NCBI RefSeq assembly: GCF_018304945.1
Contig: NZ_JAGQEE010000001.1
Span: 372,001-436,000, forward strand
DNA from: Collimonas humicola
Lineage (GTDB): Bacteria; Pseudomonadota; Gammaproteobacteria; Burkholderiales; Burkholderiaceae_D
Length of the DNA stretch: 64,000 bases
Direction: 5' to 3'
Shown: in pieces, positions 27,003-35,085 of the stretch
Layout: every line of letters begins with the position of its first letter
How positions within the stretch are numbered: the stretch's first letter is position 1
The notes under the pieces: model-generated
What the model was told of the DNA's origin: nothing
The model's database searches: none
What the model saw: the letters and a program-made list of their open reading frames with translations, nothing else
Position numbers and translations under genes: made by a program

Positions 27003-28030
27003 GATTCCGCCATGGCGAGTGGGGCGCTCGGGATTGACGGGAATTTGCGCCAGTAAAGAGGCTTGACGATTGGCCCGCCGCTGGCGCCTGCATACCAACC
27101 TGTTTCCCGTTCACCGTATGGATGGCCAAAATAAGCGTGATAGGACGTGAAGCCGCCCGGCTGCACGATGATGTAGCCGCCATGGTCCTCCGGCTCTTTT
27201 GATGCCGGTATCCAATCATCACTCAGCACCGGAGCGGCTGGCGGTGCGCCCGCGTAGAGATTGATTTTTGCGCCAGGATTAGCAGCATTAATTTTTTCAG
27301 CCACCGCGAGATTCAAGTCAATATCATAGTCATATTGCTTTGGACCGTGCGACGTGATTTCAACTTCGCCGCAAATAAAAGTCGCAATTGCCTCCTGCTG
27401 CGGCGCGGCCAGTGCGGCATCGATGAAGTCGAACAGCGTTTCGGTCGGCGAGTACCAGAGCGTGTCGGTGATTGTGCCGCTGCCGTCCTCGTTGATTTCC
27501 TGCAGGCGCGCGCGCACCGACGTGAGCGCATGTAATGCGCCAGCATCTGTATAAATCACTGGCGGCAGAGCAGAATAGAGTGCCAGAGAAACAGTTGGAT
27601 CGCCATCACCGTCCACATCATCGGAGCAAACAGGAAAATCTGGATCGGGGGACAGGCAGTCTTCGGCCCAGCAAATTTCCCCGTCCTTGGTTGCTCTCAC
27701 ATAGCAGAGCGGCGCCGACTGTTGGCCGCGGCCGGCCAGCTCCTTGAGTACAGCGGAAACGCTAAATTCGTCGCCCTCGGGCACGCCGCCGGCGACGCGA
27801 ATCATTTCGATTACCTTGTCGAACTCGCTCTCGACTGTTGTTTTGCCGATTTCTGCAAACTTGCCGCGAATGGCTTCTACGCATTTCATTGCCTGGTCGC
27901 CGTCAATGCCATCCTCGCTGAGGCATGCCTCCGTGAGCAGCGATGCCGCCTTGTCCAGCAGGATATACAACTGATCTTGGCCGGTGGCGGCAGGCGGCGT
28001 ATTGAATTGCTCTTTCTTGCATTGCTCCAT
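26999..28030 (-). CDS. Phage early protein with DUF551 domain
   Basis: 343 residues. The C-terminal 70 residues (DDWIPASKEPEDHGGYIIVQ, then HPYGERETGWYAG and WRKFPS) fit DUF551, a domain found in many enterophage Eae/Ea-type accessory proteins. Two internal sections resemble other phage mosaic modules, including VIYTDAGALHAL and a Cys-containing acidic segment. These proteins are typically non-essential early or lysogenic genes of unknown function. Confidence 0.7.
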   Translation of the reverse strand: MEQCKKEQFNTPPAATGQDQLYILLDKAASLLTEACLSEDGIDGDQAMKCVEAIRGKFAEIGKTTVESEFDKVIEMIRVAGGVPEGDEFSVSAVLKELAGRGQQSAPLCYVRATKDGEICWAEDCLSPDPDFPVCSDDVDGDGDPTVSLALYSALPPVIYTDAGALHALTSVRARLQEINEDGSGTITDTLWYSPTETLFDFIDAALAAPQQEAIATFICGEVEITSHGPKQYDYDIDLNLAVAEKINAANPGAKINLYAGAPPAAPVLSDDWIPASKEPEDHGGYIIVQPGGFTSYHAYFGHPYGERETGWYAGASGGPIVKPLYWRKFPSIPSAPLAMAES

Positions 28031-28078
28031 GATGTGCTTTCTATGGTTGGTGGCTGTGGAAAATTCAGTGGTGCTGGC

Positions 28079-28531
28079 TTAGGTGAGCGCGGCCAGCTTA
28101 CGGTCGACTTTGCCGACCTTGTACGGCGCCGGGCGCGGCGGCAGCGTGATGCCCAGAATCCGCGCCGCTTCCTGGCCGTCGATGTACTTGTCCTGCTTCA
28201 AACCCAGCGCGGCAACGAACGCTTCTTTTTGCTCGCGGGTTTGGAAGTACATGGCAAACCAGAATTCAGAATCGTTCGCCAACTCGATAGCGTCAGCCTG
28301 CTGCTTGCGCGCGGCGCGAAGGGTGGCGAACTCGTCCGCAATCACGCCGGCGTCCAGCTCGCTGTCGTGTTCAGCGTCGTTCAGGTAGCGCTCGTTGTTG
28401 CGATCCAGCGGGTTCTCATTCGCCCGCTCCATCTCGGCGATGGTTTTCAGTTTCGGCAGTGTGGGCAGCGCCGGCAGGCCGCCCAATTTCGGCAGCGCCG
28501 GGAGGGCCGGCAATTTGGGTTTTTCGCTCAT
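28079..28531 (-). CDS. Pro/Leu-repeat hypothetical protein next to the PP-loop enzyme
   Basis: 150 residues. It starts with a Pro-Ala-Leu-Pro repeat segment (PKLPALPALPKLGGLPALPTLPKL), then a charged helical domain (RNNERYLNDAEHDSELDAG...) and a C-terminal GLKQDKYIDGQEAARILGI section. The gene follows the PAPS-reductase-like gene by 14 nt and may encode its partner. No family recognised. Confidence 0.6.
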   Translation of the reverse strand: MSEKPKLPALPALPKLGGLPALPTLPKLKTIAEMERANENPLDRNNERYLNDAEHDSELDAGVIADEFATLRAARKQQADAIELANDSEFWFAMYFQTREQKEAFVAALGLKQDKYIDGQEAARILGITLPPRPAPYKVGKVDRKLAALT

Positions 28532-28545
28532 TGTGTGCTTTCTCG

Positions 28546-29289
28546 TTATATGGGGCGCTGGTAGGGCGGCTGCTGGCCGTGCTTGACGGCGGATTCGTAC
28601 CGCAACACTTCCATCTCAGCCATTGGGAAAAATTCGAGGATGCGCCGGTAGTCCCTCGGGAAATACAGCTTGATCGGGTACAGGTAGCTCAGATACAGGC
28701 CGTCAAAGCTCGACCCGAAATATTTGTACTCGACTGGCAGCTTCCAACCGGACTTCTTGATGCAGTCGATCACATCCTGCTTGCTCCAGTCGTGGACCGG
28801 GTAGTAGGTCTGCCGCTTGTGGTTGATGGCGCCGTTACGCTGGATGGAGAATGCGCGCTGCACGCTGTCCTTGGAACGCATGCCGATGGCGTTGTAGGCG
28901 TTCTCGTCAATGTCGTTGTCCACGACCAGAGCGCGCTGCAGATCGTCCTGGCTCAAGGTTGGCAGATTCATGCGCTCGATAACGTCTATGTGCTCTTTCG
29001 GCTGGTAGACCATATTGTTGAGCATTTTGTAGAACGCGGCGGCCGGGTAGCGGACGATGTGACAGCCGATTTTCTGCTCGAAGTACGCCAGCGACTCTTC
29101 GACAAATTCCAGGCCCGGCACCAGGTAGTAGGTGTAGGGCACGATGCGCTCGAACTTGTCGCGGATTGCCAGGTAGGCGGCAATGCTGTCCTTGCCCCGG
29201 CTGAACGAGACAATGGTTTCCGGCGACAAGGCGCGCACTGCGGCAATGGTTTCCTCGCCGGTTTGCGCTATTCGTACTGCACCTTCCAT
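28546..29289 (-). CDS. PAPS reductase-family PP-loop enzyme
   Basis: 247 residues from the ATG at 29,287-29,289, chosen because AGGGGA lies just upstream; a longer frame to 29,361 would run through a palindrome. The PP-loop SFSRGKDSIAAY (about residue 28) is an ATP-binding motif of phosphoadenosine phosphosulfate reductase-like and DndC-like proteins. Later HKRQTYYPVHDWSKQDVIDCIKKSG matches the 'P..dW...dvw..i' section of the family. The canonical CGxHxx(I/L) Cys motif is not seen. Phage versions may thiolate or otherwise modify DNA or RNA; substrate unknown. Confidence 0.8.
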   Translation of the reverse strand: MEGAVRIAQTGEETIAAVRALSPETIVSFSRGKDSIAAYLAIRDKFERIVPYTYYLVPGLEFVEESLAYFEQKIGCHIVRYPAAAFYKMLNNMVYQPKEHIDVIERMNLPTLSQDDLQRALVVDNDIDENAYNAIGMRSKDSVQRAFSIQRNGAINHKRQTYYPVHDWSKQDVIDCIKKSGWKLPVEYKYFGSSFDGLYLSYLYPIKLYFPRDYRRILEFFPMAEMEVLRYESAVKHGQQPPYQRPI

Positions 29290-29329
29290 TCCATTCCCCT
29301 GATAAATGGCGGCACAATTTGCCGCTAGT

Positions 29330-29346
29330 AATACCTTATTGGTATT
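29330..29346. promoter_or_regulatory. Dispersed palindrome variant upstream of the PP-loop gene
   Basis: AATACC-TTATT-GGTATT, 41 bp before the chosen start of the PAPS-reductase-like gene. Both outer bases are A/T instead of C/G, but the TACC-N5-GGTA core is kept. On the minus strand the outer arm makes TATTAC, -10-like. Confidence 0.6.
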
Positions 29347-30098
29347 TTTTACGACTGGCAAGGTATTTTAAAGTAATTGCTCTTGTGGCCATAAATACGA
29401 TTTCTCCTATGGAATAGCGCAGATTTTTGGCGATAACACCCTACCTTTTTGCCTCCATTGCACGGTAGTGGATGCCAGCCAAAAGATGAAAAATTAACGA
29501 AATTACACCGGATAGTACCTCCCATAACGTTGCAATGTTGCAACGTAAAGACGTGTTGGCCGCCCTTAAAGCTCTGCCGCCACGCCTAAAAAATGCCTGA
29601 TAGGCCGCGCCAGTGCTAGGTTTGTGCGACTTGTTGTGATGGCTTGCAGGCCGCTCGCCCAACTACTGTATATGCAGCCAGTTAAAAATAATTGCCGAAA
29701 ATACTTTTCTAATGACTACCAAATAGGTATTATAGATACCAATAGATAACAAGTGGCCGCAAAACGACGGCTTCTTAGGGATAGCTCCCCGGCTCTTTAA
29801 AAACTTGACGCTACATATAGAGCGGCTTCGCAAGGAACTGTCGTTGTGCATGTAGCGGGTTACGCACTGTTGAAACTGACAGCCTCAAGCGGAAAGCAGG
29901 ATGTAGCGCACCAGGGAAAGCGCAAGGCGGCAACGCCGCGTGACAAACCAAAGTGCCAGGCAAGCGCAAAAACGCCCCCATTCTTCCGGTCTAGCCCGGC
30001 GCCCCAAACCTAACCGGATTTGCAGCAAACACTTGCCGCTGCCTGTACGCATGGCTTGGGGTGAAAAACGCAAAGCCAAAACTGAATATTGAATACCT
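29347..30098. other. Non-coding stretch between leftward and rightward early genes
   Basis: About 750 bp without a convincing gene. The short frames present lack ribosome sites and cross the palindromes. It contains a tandem palindrome area (29,716-29,750), a GC-rich block near 29,890-30,060 with short inverted repeats (GCGGC-AAC-GCCGC at 29,929), and A/T-rich divergent promoter space. It may hold early promoters for both directions or a small RNA, none of which can be fixed by reading alone. Confidence 0.6.
29716..29750. promoter_or_regulatory. Tandem dispersed palindromes
   Basis: CTACC-AAATA-GGTAT (29,716-29,730), followed after 5 bp by a weaker ATACC-AATAG-ATAAC. The first overlaps a -10-like TATTAT on the plus strand (29,728-29,733) and TATAAT on the minus strand, so it lies in a divergent control region. 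Confidence 0.55.
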
Positions 30099-30142
30099 CA
30101 CTTATAGCGCCTCGGAAGGGGTGCTTTACGGGTGGACTTCAC
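30099..30142 (+). ncRNA. 5' leader element, copy 1
   Basis: CACTTA then AGCGCCTC-GGAA-GGGGTGCT, an 8-bp hairpin capped by a GNRA-type tetraloop, then 7 nt and TGGACTTCAC, followed by a GGAGAA ribosome site. A second copy with the same layout precedes the next gene (30,725). Likely a cis-acting RNA motif. Confidence 0.6.
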
Positions 30143-30162
30143 TCATAACTGGAGAAGCAACA

Positions 30163-30714
30163 ATGAAACTCACAAAAGAAATTCGCGCAACGATCTGGGC
30201 ACGCATTTACAAGGCAACGCTCGGCCTCGAACTCGAAGCCTTGAACAAGCGCGAAAACGACATAGCAACGAAAGTGCGCGAGCAGGCGGCTGGCAAGCAC
30301 CTAGCTGCGCTCGATGCTCTGCCGGAAAACTTTGTTCGGAAGCAGAATTATCTGACGGTTCGATGCGAGAAGCACGGCCACGAACATTTGCACTACGGGA
30401 AAAGCCTCGCGTCACCGAATACTGTTGTTCTGCCAGCAGGGAAGATTGCGGAAACAGTCAGCCAACTCTTTGATGATCGCGACGCGCTGAAAACGAAGAT
30501 CAGAACAGCCGAGGCAAACTACAACGCAATTGCAGCTCGCGCCACAACGACAAAACGTTTGATTGAATTGTGGCCCGAAATTGAGCCATACGCTCCAGCT
30601 GATGCCGAGTCGCCGGCGGCAAGCACGTCGCTGGCGATCCCTATCAACGACCTGAATAAAACGCTGGGGTTACCCACGCCAGCCAACGACAGCAAAACGA
30701 AAAAAGCCGCTTAA
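30163..30714 (+). CDS. Early protein resembling Nmad5-type nucleotide-modification proteins
   Basis: 183 residues from the ATG at 30,163 with GGAGAA upstream. It starts MKLTKEIRATIWARIYKATLG and has an internal helix-rich core, then KRLIELWPEIEPYAP near residue 145 and a disordered C-terminus. The start and the 'WPE' section resemble the putative nucleotide-modification-associated domain 5 found in phages; this is a pattern judgement and unproven. First gene of the rightward block, with a structured 5' leader. Confidence 0.6.
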   Translation: MKLTKEIRATIWARIYKATLGLELEALNKRENDIATKVREQAAGKHLAALDALPENFVRKQNYLTVRCEKHGHEHLHYGKSLASPNTVVLPAGKIAETVSQLFDDRDALKTKIRTAEANYNAIAARATTTKRLIELWPEIEPYAPADAESPAASTSLAIPINDLNKTLGLPTPANDSKTKKAA

Positions 30715-30724
30715 CCGAATCCCA

Positions 30725-30767
30725 CACTTACAGCGCATACATCGTGCGCTGCTGGGATGGACTTCAC
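30725..30767 (+). ncRNA. 5' leader element, copy 2
   Basis: CACTTA then AGCGCA-TACATCG-TGCGCT, a 6-bp hairpin, then 7 nt and TGGACTTCAC, with GGAGAA before the start at 30,799. The flanks and spacing match copy 1 while the hairpin sequence differs and stays paired, which argues for RNA structure rather than recent duplication. Confidence 0.6.
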
Positions 30768-30798
30768 ATTACGCATTTTGATAACCGGAGAAATTATC

Positions 30799-31161
30799 AT
30801 GACCGCACAACTCGCAACGTTGATTGACCAGCATCACCCCAACGCTTTCTACAGTATGGCATGCCAAGGTATCGCCCAAAAGAACCTGGACGGCACCTAT
30901 AAAGCGCCGGAGGCGTTCCAGTGCCTCACCCACAACAATCCAGCGATTGAACTGGATATCAAGGGCGGAAAGCGCGACTACAAGGTAGTGGCCGTTTCGC
31001 TCGACACATACGGTCGTATCGGCCCGTTTGTGACCGGGGTGCTGAGCCAGGAAGGCCGCATCTTGGCCGCTCAGATCCTCGAAGTCGCGCCGACTGTTGA
31101 TGACGCGATCGTTCAAATGAATGAATGGCAGTTTGCCCTGCACACGACAGCGGAGGCTTGA
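30799..31161 (+). CDS. Hypothetical early protein with a structured leader
   Basis: 120 residues from the ATG at 30,799 (the frame begins earlier without a ribosome site). It begins MTAQLATLIDQHHPNAFYSM and contains YKVVAVSLDTYGRIGPFVTGVL. Mixed alpha/beta, no catalytic motif seen. It is flanked by the Nmad5-like gene and a short acidic protein and shares its leader with the former, so the two may respond to the same signal. Confidence 0.6.
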   Translation: MTAQLATLIDQHHPNAFYSMACQGIAQKNLDGTYKAPEAFQCLTHNNPAIELDIKGGKRDYKVVAVSLDTYGRIGPFVTGVLSQEGRILAAQILEVAPTVDDAIVQMNEWQFALHTTAEA

Positions 31162-31162
31162 C

Positions 31163-31555
31163 ATGGAACTTGAATTCTTTGAATCCGTCGGCGAAGCCGT
31201 TTCCTACGTCACCAACGAGCTGCGCGCCACGCTGGCCGATGACCTGGGAAATATGGAGGGGCGTGAGTCAAGTCACTACGATGACGACGACCGGGAGGAC
31301 ATGCAAGGTCGAATCAATGACATCGATACGGTGACGCCGCTGATCGAGGCCGCACCGGACTTGCTCGCAGCGCTGAAAACCATGCGCGAAAAATACGGTC
31401 GTCTTCATGACGCGCTTTCAGACTGCATTGAGTCCGGCCGGCTGAATGCAGAAATTTTGCCGAACGACTATGCGGCCCTGGTCGAAATGACTGAGGCGTG
31501 CGTTGGCGCCGATCACCAGGCCGAAGCAGCGATCGTCACTGCGACAGGAGCCTAG
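31163..31555 (+). CDS. Acidic hypothetical early protein
   Basis: 130 residues from the ATG at 31,163, 1 nt after the previous stop. An Asp-rich linker (SSHYDDDDREDM) separates two helical halves; the second begins LIEAAPDLLAALKTMREKY, a motif common in phage accessory proteins. Function unknown. Confidence 0.6.
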   Translation: MELEFFESVGEAVSYVTNELRATLADDLGNMEGRESSHYDDDDREDMQGRINDIDTVTPLIEAAPDLLAALKTMREKYGRLHDALSDCIESGRLNAEILPNDYAALVEMTEACVGADHQAEAAIVTATGA

Positions 31556-31558
31556 ACC

Positions 31559-32062
31559 ATGGCAACGAACCTCACCAAAGGCAAGACGACGAAAACAGCC
31601 GCGACTGTTGCGACTGTTAAAGCCAGCACTGCCGAAACGGTAGCCACAATCGCCAAGGCGCTGAAACCCTCGACCCTGGACGCCGTTGTGGACGCGCTGA
31701 CGGCAGCTGTCGGCAAGGCGGCGGCACCGGCGGCCGAGCCAGCGCCAGCCCGGCGCGCAACGCCAGCAACGCCGTTACACAAGTTCCCGGTAATGCCAGA
31801 CGCCGTTTTCGGCGGCGACTTGCTGCTGACAAACGTGATGCAGGCAAAGGCGCTTGGCCGCTGCCCGGTAGTACGGGAGCAGGTGGTTATGTCCCATGAC
31901 CAATACGGCGTGATTTGCCTCCGAGCGGTCGAATACAACGACGGTTACTTGATTGGCCTGATCGACGGCGACAAGGCCACGTATTGCGAATGTGAGTTTT
32001 TCGCAAGCGAGAAAGACATGGCGTTGTCCTGGCCACAGTGGCTCGATGCCGCCGCAATGTAA
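31559..32062 (+). CDS. Hypothetical protein preceding the MoxR-VWA pair
   Basis: 167 residues. The first 80 residues are Ala/Thr-rich and probably disordered (TKTAATVATVKAS...PAPARRATPATP). The C-terminal half is beta-rich and ends EFFASEKDMALSWPQWLDA. It starts 3 nt after the previous stop, and the MoxR gene begins 40 nt after it. It may be a third component of that system; no family recognised. Confidence 0.6.
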   Translation: MATNLTKGKTTKTAATVATVKASTAETVATIAKALKPSTLDAVVDALTAAVGKAAAPAAEPAPARRATPATPLHKFPVMPDAVFGGDLLLTNVMQAKALGRCPVVREQVVMSHDQYGVICLRAVEYNDGYLIGLIDGDKATYCECEFFASEKDMALSWPQWLDAAAM

Positions 32063-32102
32063 TTGCAACACCCCAACCAACCTCTCTGATAATGGAATCC
32101 AA

Positions 32103-33449
32103 ATGAACACGACAAGCGACACGACATACGACTTTGAACAACTCACGAAAACGCACCTGTCCCGGGTTGTCGCCAAGCTGGGCGAGAAGGGCGATTGGGC
32201 GCGAGTATCGAAAGAGGAAATTATCGAGCTGATCGAAACGCATCCGGCCGAGGCGCAACTTGAGGCGCTGCGAGCCATTGGCGCGACCGACGACGATATC
32301 GAAAACATGCGCGTCGGCGGCGGCGAATCCCTGGTCAGCGCCAAGGATGCGATCAGCGCGATGATGGCCGGCGAATCCGGCGAGACGACGCCGGCGCCGG
32401 CGGCGCTGAACCCTGCAGCTGCATGGCCTGCGAAGAAGACGGCGCCAGCGCCAGCCGCAGGCGACGCGGATCAGGTGGCACAGATCGCGGCATTACTTGC
32501 GCAGGTATTGGCTACCAATAAGGTATCAATAAATTCTGACGACGTGGCGAAGATCGCAACCGGCATCGTCACCCAGCAGGTGAACGAGCTTGGCGACAAA
32601 ATCAAAGGCGGCGTCGCTAGCGTCTTCAAGCAGATGCAAGACATGCTCGACGCCAAACTTTCCGACATGCCTGCACGCAAACTGGACGTAACTAGCAAGA
32701 CCGGCACCGTCACCCTGGAAGGTCGACAGCACAAACAGTTCGACATGCTCTTGAAAGTGCTTGGCTCGGCTGACACCGCTGGCAATAGCAATCTCAACGT
32801 CTGGTTGACCGGCCTGCCAGGCACTGGCAAGACAAGGGCGGCAGCGAATGCGGCCGAAGCGCTCGGGATGAAGTTTTATTGCAATGGCTCCATCGCCAAC
32901 AAATACGAGCTGATCGGATTCAAGGACGCACACGGCAATTACCAGTCCACGCCATTCCGTGACGCATGGGAAAGCGGCGGCGTCTACTTGTTCGATGAAG
33001 TCGATGGTTCGGTGCCATCCGCCGTGCTGGCGTTCAACAGCGCCCTTGCAAACGGCATCATGGCATTCCCTGACGGCATGCTCAAGCGCCACAAGGATTG
33101 CATCATCATCGCCGCAGCAAATACCAACGGGCAGGGCGCCACCGCCGAGCTGGTCGGCCGCATGAAACAGGATGCCGCTTTTCTCGACCGCTTTGTATTT
33201 ATGAATTGGCAGTTGGACACGGCACTGGAAAAGCACATCGCCCAAAACGACGAGTGGGTCACGTATGTGCAGCAGGTTCGCAAAGCCGTCGAAACAAAGG
33301 GTGTCAAGGTGATGGTCACGCCACGCGCATCGCTCTTCGGTGCGCAACTGTTGGCAAGCGGCATGGCACATGCCGACGTGGTAACGATGACCCTCAAAAA
33401 GGGCATGACCGAAACCCAATGGGACATGGTCAAGCCGTCCGATTACTAA
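32103..33449 (+). CDS. MoxR-type AAA+ ATPase
   Basis: 448 residues from the ATG at 32,103. Residues 1-200 are an acidic, Ala-rich region likely to bind a partner. The AAA+ core has Walker A GLPGTGKTRAA (about 240), Walker B GGVYLFDEVDGS (about 298), sensor-1 IIIAAANTNG (about 338) and an arginine-rich DRFVFMNW section (about 363). This is the AAA_5/MoxR group that works as a chaperone with VWA proteins. The next gene encodes such a partner. A dispersed palindrome lies in the N-terminal coding region (32,512). Confidence 0.85.
   Translation: MNTTSDTTYDFEQLTKTHLSRVVAKLGEKGDWARVSKEEIIELIETHPAEAQLEALRAIGATDDDIENMRVGGGESLVSAKDAISAMMAGESGETTPAPAALNPAAAWPAKKTAPAPAAGDADQVAQIAALLAQVLATNKVSINSDDVAKIATGIVTQQVNELGDKIKGGVASVFKQMQDMLDAKLSDMPARKLDVTSKTGTVTLEGRQHKQFDMLLKVLGSADTAGNSNLNVWLTGLPGTGKTRAAANAAEALGMKFYCNGSIANKYELIGFKDAHGNYQSTPFRDAWESGGVYLFDEVDGSVPSAVLAFNSALANGIMAFPDGMLKRHKDCIIIAAANTNGQGATAELVGRMKQDAAFLDRFVFMNWQLDTALEKHIAQNDEWVTYVQQVRKAVETKGVKVMVTPRASLFGAQLLASGMAHADVVTMTLKKGMTETQWDMVKPSDY
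32512..32526. promoter_or_regulatory. Dispersed palindrome inside the MoxR gene
   Basis: CTACC-AATAA-GGTAT, within the coding region for the variable N-terminal domain. One arm carries the T variant seen at plus-strand sites. No promoter with a good -35 is visible here. Confidence 0.55.
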
Positions 33450-33512
33450 CAGTCAATTCAGCATGGCCGGTTATTGGAGCTGGCCGCCATCGAAAAATCA
33501 GGAGAATCGAAA

Positions 33513-34400
33513 ATGTACACACACCCTGAATTGAATATTCAAAGTTTTGACAGTGTTGCAGAGCTGGGTAACTACTGCCAGCAAAAAGATATTTCATTTG
33601 CGAACAGAGATGGCAGGGGGCAAGGCATAAAAGCAAGTTGGTACGGCGATATCGGCGCTGCCGATGCTTACCGGATGTGCCGTGAAGGGGACACGTCGCA
33701 GGTCGCCGCCGCCGAGGCGATGATGGCGAAGTTTGAAGAACAGTTGTATTCAGCGGGCTACGTTGACATGCCAAGCGTCGCCGGCTGCTACCCATGCGTA
33801 CCGGAGGCGCTGATGGGCGAGCCGGAAAGTATGCGGGAGCCAACGTTGGTTGAATCGGAGAACGCGCCGCTGACAATTCTGGTGGACGTGTCATGTAGCG
33901 CCAGTGTCAGCGCAAAGAAAATGCAGCAGCGTGGGATTGCCGTTCTGTCTGTGGTGATGGCGCTGTCGGCGTCCCGGCCCGTAACCTTGAAGCTGCTCAA
34001 CGTACAAGAGGGCAAGCCACGCGAAGCAACCGATGACCTATTCACAATCATTGCTGTAAATGTGAATACGACGCCGCTTGACCTCGCTAGCGCAGCATAT
34101 GCCATAACGCATGTCGGCTTTGCCCGGCACTTGATGTATGGAGCGTGTTGGGCAATAGGCGGCCAGCGCAACGGCGGCAACTTCGGCGAATTCAGGGGAA
34201 TCCGTTCAGGGCGTGGATATACCGAGGGATTCCCGGAAAACAAGGAGCAATACCGCATGCGCATTTGCGGCTACCTCGGCATCGACGGCGAGGCGCTGGT
34301 GATCCCGCCAGCAATCTCCACGTCGGACTTGATATTGTCCGATCCTGCTGCGTGGGTGCATGAACAGATTGCCAAGTACGGCAAACAGGACGCGGAATAA
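33513..34400 (+). CDS. VWA-domain partner of the MoxR ATPase
   Basis: 295 residues, start at ATG 33,513 with AGGAG upstream. Residues 118-240 form a von Willebrand A fold: the MIDAS motif DxSxS appears in ILVDVSCSASVS (about residue 129), followed by helix RGIAVLSVVMALSA and strand VTLKLLNV. The N-terminal 110 residues and C-terminal 60 have no recognised domain. MoxR-VWA pairs remodel or activate protein complexes; in conflict systems they act with a third protein. Confidence 0.75.
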   Translation: MYTHPELNIQSFDSVAELGNYCQQKDISFANRDGRGQGIKASWYGDIGAADAYRMCREGDTSQVAAAEAMMAKFEEQLYSAGYVDMPSVAGCYPCVPEALMGEPESMREPTLVESENAPLTILVDVSCSASVSAKKMQQRGIAVLSVVMALSASRPVTLKLLNVQEGKPREATDDLFTIIAVNVNTTPLDLASAAYAITHVGFARHLMYGACWAIGGQRNGGNFGEFRGIRSGRGYTEGFPENKEQYRMRICGYLGIDGEALVIPPAISTSDLILSDPAAWVHEQIAKYGKQDAE

Positions 34401-34681
34401 TTGCGCCCATATTGACTACCAAAAAGCGCTCTGAGCATTCCGACCAGGAACAACGAATTGTTGTTTTTATGCAACGCGCAGCTTTATTTACCCGCCCCTT
34501 GCCACCCGATAACTGGCACTGCCGCAGCAAGGTGCGGAATGGGGCGCTAAGGCGCTGAAACAAGCATTGCGCCACCCGATGCTATGCGGGGAAATTGCGC
34601 CCAGCCTAGCTACCTTTTAGGGCGTTTAAACAACGTTGCAGATTTACCATTTTTCAACCGTATTTGACTGGAGTTAGTTAT
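34401..34681. other. 280-bp gap with paired repeats and half palindromes
   Basis: No gene is visible. Two copies of a composite element, CGCCCA-N6-CTACC, occur at 34,404 and 34,598, each with only one good half of the palindrome (CTACC-AAAAA-GCGCT and CTACC-TTTTA-GGGCG). A second repeat, GCCACCCGAT, occurs at 34,501 and 34,571. Short GC hairpins (CCGCA...TGCGG near 34,523) suggest RNA structure. It could be an early promoter region or hold a small RNA. Confidence 0.55.
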
Positions 34682-35035
34682 ATGGCAACATTTAAGGCAT
34701 TTTTGATTGACCCAAAAGGCAGGACTGTTTCGGCCATTCTGTTGAGTGACGAAAGCCAGCTGGAGCAGTTCTACAAGCACATCGGCTGCCACGACGTGGA
34801 CGCACTCACGTTCCCGAACGGCGATACCGCCTGGATTGACGATGAGGGGCCTTTTGTCGGCGGCCAGGATTACTTTCTCCTGCCGGACATCCACCACGAC
34901 CCGATTGCAGGCAAGTGCGTGGTCACTGGCACGGTTTGGGACAACAAGGGCGACAACCTGGCCGACTGCAAAACAACAGTCGCCGAACTGGTCGCGTCGA
35001 TCACATGGATGGATCACATCGCAATCGCTGCCTAA
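34682..35035 (+). CDS. DUF3846-like hypothetical protein
   Basis: 117 residues from the ATG at 34,682, behind a GGAG site. It reads MATFKAFLIDPKGRTVSAIL and later DALTFPNGDTAWIDDEGPF, which resembles the 'G..I....aiv.DEeG' layout of DUF3846 phage proteins. Its role is unknown; it is the first gene after the structured gap following the VWA gene. Confidence 0.55.
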   Translation: MATFKAFLIDPKGRTVSAILLSDESQLEQFYKHIGCHDVDALTFPNGDTAWIDDEGPFVGGQDYFLLPDIHHDPIAGKCVVTGTVWDNKGDNLADCKTTVAELVASITWMDHIAIAA

Positions 35036-35045
35036 CCGGCTGGCC

Positions 35046-35063
35046 GCCGGGGTTCGCCCCGGC
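35046..35063 (+). promoter_or_regulatory. UUCG-capped hairpin in the 5' region of the next gene
   Basis: GCCGGGG-TTCG-CCCCGGC, a perfect 7-bp stem with a very stable tetraloop, 23 nt before the next start. No T-run follows, so it is more likely an mRNA stabiliser or processing barrier than a terminator. Confidence 0.65.
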
Positions 35064-35085
35064 TAACTGAATACTGGAGAAAGAC

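Noticed and set aside
29885-30079. 64-codon minus-strand frame in the non-coding block
   Set aside because: No convincing ribosome site or known motif; kept as part of an unassigned region because its C-terminal part looks unusual but cannot be supported.
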